From positions 1 to 41,368 of the forward strand of contig CAVQMB010000045.1 in the NCBI GenBank assembly GCA_963713445.1: 41,368 nucleotides of DNA, written 5' to 3'. Numbering within the stretch: the first letter of the stretch is position 1; every line of letters begins with the position of its first letter. Source of the DNA: CAVQMB01 sp963713445 (GTDB lineage Bacteria; Pseudomonadota; Gammaproteobacteria; Competibacterales; Competibacteraceae). Below, one piece after another: positions 33,138-40,696 of the stretch. Below the pieces are notes generated by a model. That model worked only from the letters and a program-made list of their open reading frames with translations. It searched no databases and was not told the DNA's origin. The translations under genes were made by a program, and so were the position numbers.

Positions 33138-35951
33138 ATGAGCGCGAACCCGGAAACGACCGCTGGATCTGCAGCAACCGCTGACGATGCGCCAGAGAGC
33201 CACGCCGATCGCCCGTTCCGCAACCCGTTCGCCGGAATCCGGTTCAAGCGCACCTACCAGGCTTGGGTCGCAAACGAAACCATGGAGGACTATGCGTTAC
33301 GTTATGCGGCCAAGGAATACCGAAAATGGCCTGCTTTCCTCATAGCAAACACAGCATTGGGCGGCATTTCGTTTCTCGCACTTGAAGCCATAGGCGGTGC
33401 GATAACGCTGACTTATGGGTTTCAAAACGCCGCTGCCGCAACGCTCGCCGTTTCAATACTTATATTTATAACCAATCTGCCAATATCCTATTACGCGAGC
33501 CGTTTTAATATTGATATCGACCTGCTCACCAGGGGCGCAGGCTTCGGATATATCGGCTCGACCATCACTTCCTTAATTTATGCATCGTTCTCTTATATAT
33601 TTTTTGCCCTTGAAGCGGCAATCATGGCACAAGCCTTATCGGCATACTTTAATCTACCCATTACGCTCGGCTACCTCTTTTCATCGCTTATAATAATACC
33701 CTTAGTATTTTTCGGAGTAACCCTGATAACACGATTACAGCTCTGGACACACCCTCCCTGGCTAATACTCTTTTTCCTGCCTTTCTTTTTTATATTCAAA
33801 ACCGACCCATCGATTCTTACAAAATGGGCACATTTTCAAGGCAGCTCGCCTAACGGTGAGCATTTCAACTGGCTCGCGTTTGGTGCTGCAACCGGTATAC
33901 TTTTTTCCCTTGTCCCACAAATCGGTGAACAGGTCGATTATCTACGTTTTCTGCCAGAGAGGACTACCAACAACAAACGTCAGTGGTGGCTTGCAATGGT
34001 CCTTGCGGGACCAGGATGGATTATCATTGGCAGCTTGAAAATAATGGCAGGAAGCCTGCTCGCGTTTATTGCGGTAGCTGCGGGTGGCGATTATCAGCGT
34101 GCCAAGGAACCGGTACAGATGTTCATTAACGCGTATGGATATGTTTTCTCGAATCCACACTCGGCCCTCGCGTTAGCCACGGCTTTCGTTGTTCTGTCAC
34201 AGATAAAAATCAACGTAACAAACGCGTACGCGGGTTCCCTCGCCTGGTCAAACTTCTTCTCACGCCTGGCGCACTATCATCCCGGTCGTGTCGTTTGGCT
34301 TATATTTAACGTCTTCATTGCATTGCTTTTAATGTTGTTGGGTATATTTCAAACGCTGGAAGCGGTCTTGACCGTGTATTCCATCGTTGCCGTTGCCTGG
34401 ATTGGCGCGCTCGTGGCCGACTTACTGATTTTGAAACCGCTGGGTCTCAGTCCACCTTTTATTGAGTTCAAGAGGAGCTACCTGCCGAACTTCAACCCCG
34501 TTGGATGCGGCGCCATGCTGATTGCCTCGACGCTAGCCATAGCCGCCTACGCCGGCGCTTTCGGTGTCGCACTATCGGTCTATTCCGCTTTCCTGTCTTT
34601 AGCAATCGCGTTCACTTGTGCGGTCATGATCGGGTTGCTTACCCGTGGTCGCTACTATCTTGCCAGACCCAATACGTTGCGAGAGGCGGACAATCTGCCG
34701 ACAACGATCCGCTGCTGTGTCTGTGAACAGTTTTACGAGACTCCGGATATCGCCGACTGCCCCTTCTACGAAGGTCCCATATGTTCCTTATGTTGCAGCC
34801 TCGACAATCACTGCCATGATATCTGTAAAAGGCGACCTCATTCTGTTCACCGGTATCTCATTAAGACACCCTCTTTGATACAACCGGTCTTTCAACCCAA
34901 CGTCCTTCGACGCGTGAGCTGGTTCTTTGTATCCTTTAGTATCACCGCACTCACCGTCGGGGTGTTTTTCCTGCTTGCCTACCGACTCATCGAACTCGAC
35001 CCAGGTACCGCAACGCTCGGTCTCGACGTGATATTTCTGCGCCTATACCTTGGCGCGCTCGTTCTGATCACTGTGGGCGCGGTGTGGATTACCCTGTCTC
35101 ATGAAAGTAGAGAATTAGCAGAGCGCGAACTCATTAACGCGCTACATCATCTTGAGCTAACCCGCCAAGAGCTTGTTCAGTCAGAAAAGCTCGCTGCGCT
35201 CGGCCGGTTGGTCGCAGGGGTCGCTCATGAAGTCAACACGCCCGTGGGCATAATCGTCACAGCGGCATCCTATCTGCGCGACTCGACCTTGAATTTTAAA
35301 GCAAAAGCGACGTCCCAGGCGCTGAGCCCCGGTGATTTGGCGCGCTACCTCAAGGATGCCGACGAATCCACCAAGTTGATGTTATCCAACGCAAACCGTA
35401 CCGCGGCGCTAATACAAAGCTTCAAGCGCCTCGCGGTGGACCAGGTCAGTGAAGAGTATCGCGCCTTCAATGTCAAAGATTACATTCAGGAACTCCTAGA
35501 CAGTATAAAGCCCAAGCTGAAGCACAGAAACATCGATGTGTCCATTCAATGCCCACCCGATTTGACCCTCGTAAGTTATCCCGGGCCTCTCTCACAGGTT
35601 TTAACAAATCTCTTGTTGAACAGTCTCAATCATGCCTATGACAGTAGCGTGAAAGGGCATATTACAATTACCGTTACTCAAATACCGTCTGGCGACAAAG
35701 TACTTATTCAATACTCTGATGATGGCAAAGGTATCCCTAAAGAACTCCAGGGTAAAATATTTGAACCATTCTTTACCACCGCCCGCAACACGGGCGGCAT
35801 GGGTCTGGGCTTGCACTTGGTTTATAATCTAGTGGCAAACCGCCTGGCAGGTGCTATCAGCGTTCGCAGTAAGTGCGGAGAAGGAACGACATTCGATATT
35901 GTCATCCCAAGAGAGCTGAGTCACCGGAGCAGTGACGATGTTAATCCGTAG
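33138..35951 (+). CDS. NCS1-type permease fused to a histidine kinase (937 aa)
   Basis: A permease and a sensor kinase in one chain. Residues 1-500 form an NCS1 (cytosine/allantoin/uracil) permease with about 12 helices: RTYQAWVANETMEDYALRYA, LPISYYASRFNIDIDLLTRG, SLVPQIGEQVDYLRFLPERT, SQIKINVTNAYAGSLAWSNF. Residues 525-564 form a cytosolic Cys-rich knot (C526, C527, C529, C541, C549, C552, C553, C559, C563). Two more helices follow at about 590-665. The kinase has GVAHEVNTPVG with H697, LTNLLLNSLNHAYDS (N box), YSDDGKGIP and GGMGLGLHLVYNLV. The likely sensed solute is a uracil-like or amide compound. The downstream gene is its probable response regulator. Confidence 0.9.
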   Translation: MSANPETTAGSAATADDAPESHADRPFRNPFAGIRFKRTYQAWVANETMEDYALRYAAKEYRKWPAFLIANTALGGISFLALEAIGGAITLTYGFQNAAAATLAVSILIFITNLPISYYASRFNIDIDLLTRGAGFGYIGSTITSLIYASFSYIFFALEAAIMAQALSAYFNLPITLGYLFSSLIIIPLVFFGVTLITRLQLWTHPPWLILFFLPFFFIFKTDPSILTKWAHFQGSSPNGEHFNWLAFGAATGILFSLVPQIGEQVDYLRFLPERTTNNKRQWWLAMVLAGPGWIIIGSLKIMAGSLLAFIAVAAGGDYQRAKEPVQMFINAYGYVFSNPHSALALATAFVVLSQIKINVTNAYAGSLAWSNFFSRLAHYHPGRVVWLIFNVFIALLLMLLGIFQTLEAVLTVYSIVAVAWIGALVADLLILKPLGLSPPFIEFKRSYLPNFNPVGCGAMLIASTLAIAAYAGAFGVALSVYSAFLSLAIAFTCAVMIGLLTRGRYYLARPNTLREADNLPTTIRCCVCEQFYETPDIADCPFYEGPICSLCCSLDNHCHDICKRRPHSVHRYLIKTPSLIQPVFQPNVLRRVSWFFVSFSITALTVGVFFLLAYRLIELDPGTATLGLDVIFLRLYLGALVLITVGAVWITLSHESRELAERELINALHHLELTRQELVQSEKLAALGRLVAGVAHEVNTPVGIIVTAASYLRDSTLNFKAKATSQALSPGDLARYLKDADESTKLMLSNANRTAALIQSFKRLAVDQVSEEYRAFNVKDYIQELLDSIKPKLKHRNIDVSIQCPPDLTLVSYPGPLSQVLTNLLLNSLNHAYDSSVKGHITITVTQIPSGDKVLIQYSDDGKGIPKELQGKIFEPFFTTARNTGGMGLGLHLVYNLVANRLAGAISVRSKCGEGTTFDIVIPRELSHRSSDDVNP

Positions 35952-35975
35952 TATACCGAGAGCTCTGGAATTACA

Positions 35976-37271
35976 ATGAATACCCTAACACACGATTTCG
36001 CAACGAAAGATCGCGAGTGCTGGGTCGTTCTGGTCGTAGACGACGAACCCGACATCCATCATGTAACAAGAATGTTGCTGGCGGATACGGTATTTAGCGG
36101 CAAACGTATCGAGCTTTGTAGTGCACATTCAGCATCTGAGGCTCGGGCGTTCCTGACTCAAAACAGTAATACCGCGCTGATACTGCTTGATGTGGTGATG
36201 GAGTCGGATCATGCTGGGCTTGAACTGATAGACTATATCCGGCGCGAACTCGGCAATAATGACACGCAAATCGTCTTGCGTACCGGCCAACCGGGACAAG
36301 CACCCGAGCAGAAAGTGATTCGTGACTACCAGATCAACGGGTACTTTTTAAAGACTGAAATAACGGCAAAGAAGCTTAATTCCATAATTATTTCATCACT
36401 GCGAGCCTATCAATATATTAAGGCACTCAAAAGCCACCACCTCAATAAAGATCACACCTCACCTCATCTGACGTTCCACGAGCCAGTCAACCAAGAGCCT
36501 TCTTCAGACGGTACTGTTCGTGCTGCTCCGCCCCTTCATATCCAACCCAGGATCAGGATGCTCGATGGCACTCTGAGCAGTCTGGTCGTAATCCCCAAGC
36601 AGCGCTACAGCAACGATGCCTCCCAGTTCCAACCACGACTATCCGGCGAGCGACTCAGTGATGAACTGGCGTTGTCGTTTCTCGAAAACGTGTACAACAC
36701 TGCGGTGAATGCCCTGCATGTATTGACCGAATCAGGAATCGAATTCCCACAATCAATACGTATAAATGTGCCGCTGCTGCTGTCCGCTTTGTCAAATAGC
36801 GACTTACGCTATCATCAGATTTCGTTTATTGAACGCGATGTCACACTTGCGACATCCCTGGAACTCGACCTACCGGAATCACTTTTGCCTAAGCTGACGA
36901 CTGATGAGATCGATGTCTTATCAAGGCTTCGGCTGAGGGGAATATCATTTTCGGTGAGTCAGTTCGGTACCGGCATTACCTCGTTGTACCTGTTGCGTCA
37001 GTTGCGCCCGGATCGATTGATTATTGATCCACGACTCGTCAGGGACGTCAGTGTCAACGCTGACAGTGCAGCCATAACCCGTTCCGCTATTGCACTGGCA
37101 CAAACGTTAGGGATAGAAATTGTAGCCGAAGGCATCGATTATCAAGAGCAATTTGAACTGCTTCGATGGGAGAACTGCGAGTACGGCCAAGGAAATTTTT
37201 TTTACAGCGACTTCCCCATTAGCCGCTTAAGGCGATTTCTATCTGAATATCAGACATTGACGAAGCAATGA
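35976..37271 (+). CDS. Response regulator with degenerate EAL domain (431 aa)
   Basis: The receiver domain covers residues 1-150. The acidic pair D22/D23 is in VVDDEPD, the phosphoacceptor is D72 in LILLDVVMESDHAGLE and the active-site K126 is in YFLKTEITAKKL. The RTGQPGQAPEQKVIRDY form is typical of RRs that precede cyclic-di-GMP turnover domains. The C-terminal part aligns with EAL domains (EIVAEGIDYQEQFELLRW, GQGNFFYSDFPI). However, SQFGTGITSL replaces DDFGTGYSSL, removing metal-binding aspartates, and ELDLPESLL stands where the EVTE strand would be. It is therefore probably a non-catalytic signalling or binding module. It follows the permease-kinase by 24 bp and is its likely partner. Confidence 0.85.
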   Translation: MNTLTHDFATKDRECWVVLVVDDEPDIHHVTRMLLADTVFSGKRIELCSAHSASEARAFLTQNSNTALILLDVVMESDHAGLELIDYIRRELGNNDTQIVLRTGQPGQAPEQKVIRDYQINGYFLKTEITAKKLNSIIISSLRAYQYIKALKSHHLNKDHTSPHLTFHEPVNQEPSSDGTVRAAPPLHIQPRIRMLDGTLSSLVVIPKQRYSNDASQFQPRLSGERLSDELALSFLENVYNTAVNALHVLTESGIEFPQSIRINVPLLLSALSNSDLRYHQISFIERDVTLATSLELDLPESLLPKLTTDEIDVLSRLRLRGISFSVSQFGTGITSLYLLRQLRPDRLIIDPRLVRDVSVNADSAAITRSAIALAQTLGIEIVAEGIDYQEQFELLRWENCEYGQGNFFYSDFPISRLRRFLSEYQTLTKQ

Positions 37272-37401
37272 TGACGCCTAGGCTGATTGAGCGTAGCACT
37301 GTCAATCATATCACTGTGCCAACACGTCCGTTGCCTGAGCCGGGCGGCCGCAACCCCAGGCAAACAGCGCTAGCATCGCGGGTCATTGGGGGTTGTTACG
37401 A

Positions 37402-38043
37402 ATGCCGCTAAATCCTAATAGCCCGGATCACACTGCCGGCCACCCTGTTCAATCGCCACAATCGGCGGACGAAGCGCGTTTTCTCCAAGCTGGCTGGGTT
37501 CGGTTTGGGTACGATGCGGGGCTCACCCGTTGGGTAACAAAGGCGCGGAGGGTGGCGGACGAGTGCTACGTCGACCCGGAACAACGTGCGCGCTGGCTGC
37601 GTTGCGGTGGCACGTGGTTCGCTGGGGTCAACGTATTTCCGAATGACGCCACCGGCGCCGTGCCGCTAGCCGGCGTGCCACCACTCACGGGCGCGGCGTT
37701 GCGGTTCGTTTTGGCCATTCTCGGGCTGGAGCAGGTCGCGCTAGACAGAGCCCAGGTCTCGATCTGCCTGCCGGGCTATCCGCAACCCGCGGCGGACGAG
37801 TCGGGTGCCGCCTTCCGCTTCCGGCGTGACCGGGACGCGGCCCACGTCGATGGTCTGGTCAGATTTTCCGGTCGGCGGCGACGGCTGGGCGAGACTCACG
37901 GTTTCATTCTCGGTCTCCCGTTGGAAGACGCGCCGTCGGCGGCAGCACCCTGCGTGGTCTGGGAGGGTTCACACGAGGTCATCCGCAGTGCTTTCCTTGC
38001 ACGGCTCGGCGACGTACCGCCGGCACGCTGGGCCGGCCAGTAG
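37402..38043 (+). pseudogene. Truncated phytanoyl-CoA-dioxygenase-like protein (213 aa)
   Basis: The reading frame from ATG at 37402 encodes a protein with an HxD iron-binding pair (RDAAHVDGLVRFSG), followed by LGETHGFILGLPLEDAP and CVVWEGSHEVIRSAF. This resembles the central part of 2-oxoglutarate/Fe(II) dioxygenase-like proteins of about 280-300 residues. It stops after PPARWAGQ, before the segment that should contain the second His and the Arg of the active site. The stop lies at the junction with a decayed brnT running in the opposite direction, so the 3' end was lost by rearrangement. It probably has no activity. Confidence 0.5.
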
Positions 38044-38276
38044 CCGGTGCCGAAGATACGAATGACGTTCTCTCGATAGGTGAACCTGACGGTCACTATG
38101 CCGTCGCCAACGTCACCAAAACAAAAGAATCGCTCTTAGCGAGCCGTGCTGTGAGTAATATCTCGAGTGATCACACGATCGGGATCAGCGAAGGCGTATT
38201 GCTCTTTTGCGAAGCCAACACCATGCCTGCGCTGGTTCTCAGCATCCTTCTTCGAATCCCAATCGAAGGTCGCCAT
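38036..38276 (-). pseudogene. BrnT-type toxin, decayed by an internal stop
   Basis: From ATG at 38276 the translation reads MATFDWDSKKDAENQRRHGV, then GFAKEQYAFADPDRVITRDI and THSTAR, then a TAA stop. In the same frame it continues ERFFCFGDVGDGIVTVRFTY and RENVIRIFGTGYW. The DWDxxKxxxNxxKHGVxF opening and the R-F...IRI ending are those of the BrnT ribonuclease-type toxin. One in-frame stop inactivates it. After residue 80 it fuses into antisense of the truncated dioxygenase gene. No BrnA antitoxin reading frame was found next to it. Confidence 0.75.
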
Positions 38277-38397
38277 GAGGCAATTCTAGCACGGCATGGC
38301 GAAAATGACATATCAAAGTATGGCCGCTCAGAGGCACATGACGCCCTGGTTCAGGTGCGGCCGGGCGCCAGCGCCGACGTCGCCTGGAACCCGTTGG

Positions 38398-38602
38398 GTA
38401 CGCCCGACATGAGCATGAACTGATGGGGTAAAAGTCCCCTGTAGTAGTACTGTAGTGTCCGAAATCCGGACCAATGAAACGACTAGCCGACGGCAAGGGC
38501 AAACCCGCGAGGGGATGTCTGGAGAAAGCCCGAGCGCAAACGCGCGAGCCGACGGACAGAAATCGCATAGCGAAGCGTAGTGTGGCGAGAGCGATTTAAT
38601 AC
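38398..38602 (+). mobile_element. 5' fragment of a group II intron (domain I)
   Basis: The stretch starting GTACGCCCGACATGAGCATG resembles the 5' end of bacterial group II introns (GUGCGCCC...GCAUGAACUGAU). It is followed by GGGGTAAAAGTCCCC, the hairpin GTCCG-AAATC-CGGAC, CTAGCCGACGGCAAGGGC, GACAGAAATCGCATA and GCGAGAGCG, all familiar domain I words. No reverse transcriptase or domain V follows; instead the sequence passes into an IS66 tail. It is a truncated relic. The class cannot be assigned by eye. Confidence 0.5.
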
Positions 38603-38655
38603 ATGTTGATCTTGGTTGATAGAAAGCCCCGATTAACTCTTAATCTATGTAGCAA

Positions 38656-38670
38656 TGCAAGACCTGACCC
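38656..38670 (+). repeat. Left copy of a 15-bp inverted repeat
   Basis: TGCAAGACCTGACCC is repeated in inverted orientation at 40076-40090. The two copies bracket the IS66 tail, the toxin-antitoxin pair and the unknown gene. The core GACCTGACCCC also occurs at 238-248. Such words often lie beside RAYT or other transposase genes, suggesting a short mobile-element end. Confidence 0.55.
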
Positions 38671-38683
38671 CAATGGTCCCAGT

Positions 38684-38850
38684 ATCGAGACGGTCAAAGC
38701 GAACGGACTGGAGCCCTCGGCCTACATCCGCCATGTGCTGGAGCGCATCGCCGAGGCCGACAAGCCGGACAAGCTCGAACGGCTGCTGCCGTGGAATGTG
38801 GATCTGGCGCCAGCCTCCGGCAACACCACGCCATCCGGCTGAGTCAAGGG
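38684..38850 (+). mobile_element. IS66 transposase tail (relic)
   Basis: Encodes IETVKANGLEPSAYIRHVLE through ERLLPWNVDL and a stop at 38842. This is the last 52 residues of an IS66 TnpC. It closely resembles the C-terminus of the IS66 copy at 40725, but in the opposite orientation. Upstream IS66 sequence is absent. The element end after the stop is also lost beyond TGAGTCAAGGG. Confidence 0.82.
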
Positions 38851-38917
38851 ATCGATTTAAGGGCGTGTAGCGAGTGAAAGGTCCGAGTGTATGGCATTGT
38901 TAGGGTTTTTCTCTTAG

Positions 38918-38940
38918 ACTGTACGGAGTTACCGTACAGT
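38918..38940. promoter_or_regulatory. Operator palindrome before the yefM-like gene
   Basis: ACTGTACGG-AGTTA-CCGTACAGT is a perfect 9-bp inverted repeat with a 5-base centre, ending 15 bp before the antitoxin start. Its arms contain TGTAC, part of the TGTACA core known for YefM binding sites. It is the expected site for autoregulation by the toxin-antitoxin complex. Confidence 0.75.
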
Positions 38941-38955
38941 ATGAGGCGCCCGATA

Positions 38956-39228
38956 ATGGACACCACAACCGTAAACAAATTCAGAGACAGTCTAAAAAAA
39001 TTTGTTGAACAAGTAGTTAGCCGGCACATGCCACTTCGCGTAACCCGCCGCACGGGCTCGGACTTTGTGGTGATGAGTGCGGAGGACTGGGAACGTGACC
39101 AGGAAACCTTGTACGTGCTCCAAAATACCAGCCTGATGCGCCAGATCGCCGAATCCAGAGTTACCCATAACGCCGGGACCGGATATACCCCGACTAAAGA
39201 ACAGTTAGATGAGATCGTTGGTATTTGA
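38956..39228 (+). CDS. yefM: YefM-type antitoxin (90 aa)
   Basis: A PhD/YefM-fold antitoxin: TTVNKFRDSLKKFVEQVVSR, PLRVTRRTGSDFVVMSAEDW. The middle VVMSAEDWE strand-helix is typical. The C-terminal 30 residues would wrap the toxin. ATG at 38956 is chosen because TGAGG lies 9 bases upstream; the ATG at 38941 directly abuts the operator and lacks a site. The gene overlaps the toxin gene by 20 bp, so the pair is translationally coupled. It should neutralise the toxin and, with it, repress transcription at the palindrome at 38918-38940. Numbers of charged residues and length match the family. Confidence 0.82.
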   Translation: MDTTTVNKFRDSLKKFVEQVVSRHMPLRVTRRTGSDFVVMSAEDWERDQETLYVLQNTSLMRQIAESRVTHNAGTGYTPTKEQLDEIVGI

Positions 39229-39484
39229 GGGTAGAACATGGGAGGTGTACGAGGACCTACGGCAGCGCGATAAACGAATGCACAAGAATCTTTGCGCAAT
39301 CTTGAAAGAAATGTTGCGCGATGATCCCGGTTCCGGTTTGGGGAAACCGGAAGCACTTCGACATAACCTTTCGGGCTTTTGGTCGAGGCGACTTAGCCAA
39401 AAGGATCGGCTTGTGTATAAGTTTGACGATACTCATGTCTATCTCTTTGCCATCGGCGGCCATTACGACTCTTTTGAGCCATAA
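39209..39484 (+). CDS. yoeB: YoeB/Txe-type ribosome-dependent mRNA endonuclease toxin (91 aa)
   Basis: A RelE-superfamily toxin that cleaves mRNA in the ribosomal A site. GKPEALRHNLSGFWSRRLSQ and DRLVYKFDD are diagnostic. The E. coli catalytic residues E46, R65, H83 and Y84 are all present at +2 positions: E48, R67, H85 and Y86. The protein is full-length, so the toxin is probably active. Its stop codon (39482-39484) lies inside the left arm of an attC-like structure, as in integron gene cassettes. Upstream it overlaps the antitoxin gene. Confidence 0.92.
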   Translation: MRSLVFEGRTWEVYEDLRQRDKRMHKNLCAILKEMLRDDPGSGLGKPEALRHNLSGFWSRRLSQKDRLVYKFDDTHVYLFAIGGHYDSFEP

Positions 39485-39573
39485 CGGGGCGCGAAGCGCC
39501 GAGCCCATCGCCGCCCATAAGCCGCGCGAACGAAGCGCAGCGAAGTGAGCGTCGGATTGATGGGCTGGTTATG
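39480..39573. other. Candidate attC-like recombination site
   Basis: A 94-bp imperfect palindrome bounded by CATAAC (39480-39485) and GTTATG (39568-39573), resembling attC R'' and R' boxes (right GTTATGC matches GTTRRRY at 6/7). Inside are AGCCCATC (39502-39509) and GATGGGCT (39559-39566), a perfect 8-bp pair next to the right box. The left side has an extra hairpin GGCGC-GAA-GCGCC. The toxin stop codon sits in the left box. GTTAGGG at 38899 could be the other cassette boundary, 669 bp away. The extra hairpin departs from the usual attC form. Confidence 0.4.
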
Positions 39574-40063
39574 CCATTTCCTGCGCATTCGCTATGCACC
39601 CGACCAGATTTAATGCAGCCAGGAACACATACTTAATGTTTTCGTTGGCCCCAAAAAGCACACCATGTCTTTGCAACAGCGCAATGACGTAGGCAAGCAA
39701 CCACGGTTCTTTCTGGAAACCGACATATTGTTTTATTGACTCTTCCATTAATGCAGGCGCCATTCCTTCTGAGAACTTCACGGACGCCGCGATCCGCTGA
39801 AGCTCGCGCTCTTGCTCCTTCTCCGTTATCGTCTTGATTCTTTCGCCAGACTCTTTAAGCGCGATGTGTGTCACCATAAGCGCCTCCAGTACTACCTCTA
39901 CGTGCGCTGGCGCGACAGCCATTTTCGTTAGCACCAATACTGATGCGAGAAGGTTTGGTTGCTCCCGAAATATCTCGTCGCAAATTGCCTCTTGATCCTT
40001 GCGATCCGTTTTCTGGATCAGATGAATTGCAGAGGTCAAGCTTCCTTCGGTGATTCTGGTCAT
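39569..40063 (-). CDS. Hypothetical helical protein (164 aa)
   Basis: I do not recognise the family. It starts MTRITEGSLTSAIHLIQKTD and is predicted by eye to be largely alpha-helical. Features include a Glu/Lys-rich stretch (ALKESGERIKTITEKEQERE, about residues 68-87) and EESIKQYVGFQKEPWLLAYV. The final 30 residues are hydrophobic (YVFLAALNLVGCIANA). No signal peptide or catalytic motif is seen. Its stop lies at the right arm of the attC-like palindrome and it runs opposite to the toxin-antitoxin pair. The start has no strong ribosome site, and a 15-bp repeat copy lies 13 bp upstream. Its base composition is more AT-rich than the surrounding genes. It is most likely accessory cargo. Confidence 0.65.
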   Translation of the reverse strand: MTRITEGSLTSAIHLIQKTDRKDQEAICDEIFREQPNLLASVLVLTKMAVAPAHVEVVLEALMVTHIALKESGERIKTITEKEQERELQRIAASVKFSEGMAPALMEESIKQYVGFQKEPWLLAYVIALLQRHGVLFGANENIKYVFLAALNLVGCIANAQEMA

Positions 40064-40075
40064 GGCGCAAAATCA

Positions 40076-40090
40076 GGGTCAGGTCTTGCA
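40076..40090 (-). repeat. Right copy of the 15-bp inverted repeat
   Basis: GGGTCAGGTCTTGCA is the reverse complement of the word at 38656-38670. It lies between the unknown gene and the end of the RAYT gene, about 17 bp from the RAYT stop codon. A RAYT-associated end is the simplest origin. Confidence 0.55.
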
Positions 40091-40106
40091 AGCCAGCATG
40101 TCATAG

Positions 40107-40696
40107 CTAAAATCCGCCCCGGCGGAGAGCGCGGCTCACGGTAGCGTAGTGCACGCCGAAATAATCGGCAATTTGCTTCATGGTGTAGTCGCCGGACCGA
40201 TAGGCGGCGGCCATGGCCTGATCTCTTGCGCCCAAGGCAGCATACTCCGCCAGCGGACGTGCCGGCCCCCGTCGTTGCATCCGCGGGACTTCGCGGAGGT
40301 CGCCATCAGGGAGCTGGCGCTGCATTTCAGCCACGAACCGCTCGCTGCCGAGAAACGCCTGCTGGCGTAGATCGGTCCAAACGTTGTCGAGGCCCACGCC
40401 GGCCCGGACGAAGTCCTGATAAGCTGCGATGGCTGCGCGCCGTCTCGCACTGAATTGCCCGCGCAGCCAGTCCGTTTCCAACCAGGCTGGGGCGGCACGT
40501 TCGCCGATCATCATGGCATGGCTGCTCCAGGGCCAATCGCCGGCATCGGTGACCATGCCCGCGCGCACGGGGTTCAGGACCACATAGCGGGCCAGGTCCC
40601 GCAGGTAGCTGTCCTTTTCCACCAGAATGCTCTTATAGCGACCCTGGAACAGGTGGCCCACGCGGCGATATCGGCAATTGATGTGTTGGGTATACA
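40107..40696 (-). pseudogene. RAYT (REP-associated Y1-type) transposase, 5' end cut by IS66
   Basis: The preserved part reads LYTQHINCRYRRVGHLFQGR, SILVEKDSYLRDLARYVVLN and PVRAGMV. It then continues through WPWSSHAMMIGE to a C-terminal helix-turn-helix ending HYATVSRALRRGGF. RVGHLFQGR and DLARYVVLNPVRA are signature pieces of the family; the Tyr in RYVVLNP is the expected nucleophile. The N-terminal HUH motif is absent because an IS66 end begins at 40697. It is therefore inactive. These domesticated transposases act on REP sequences. Confidence 0.85.
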
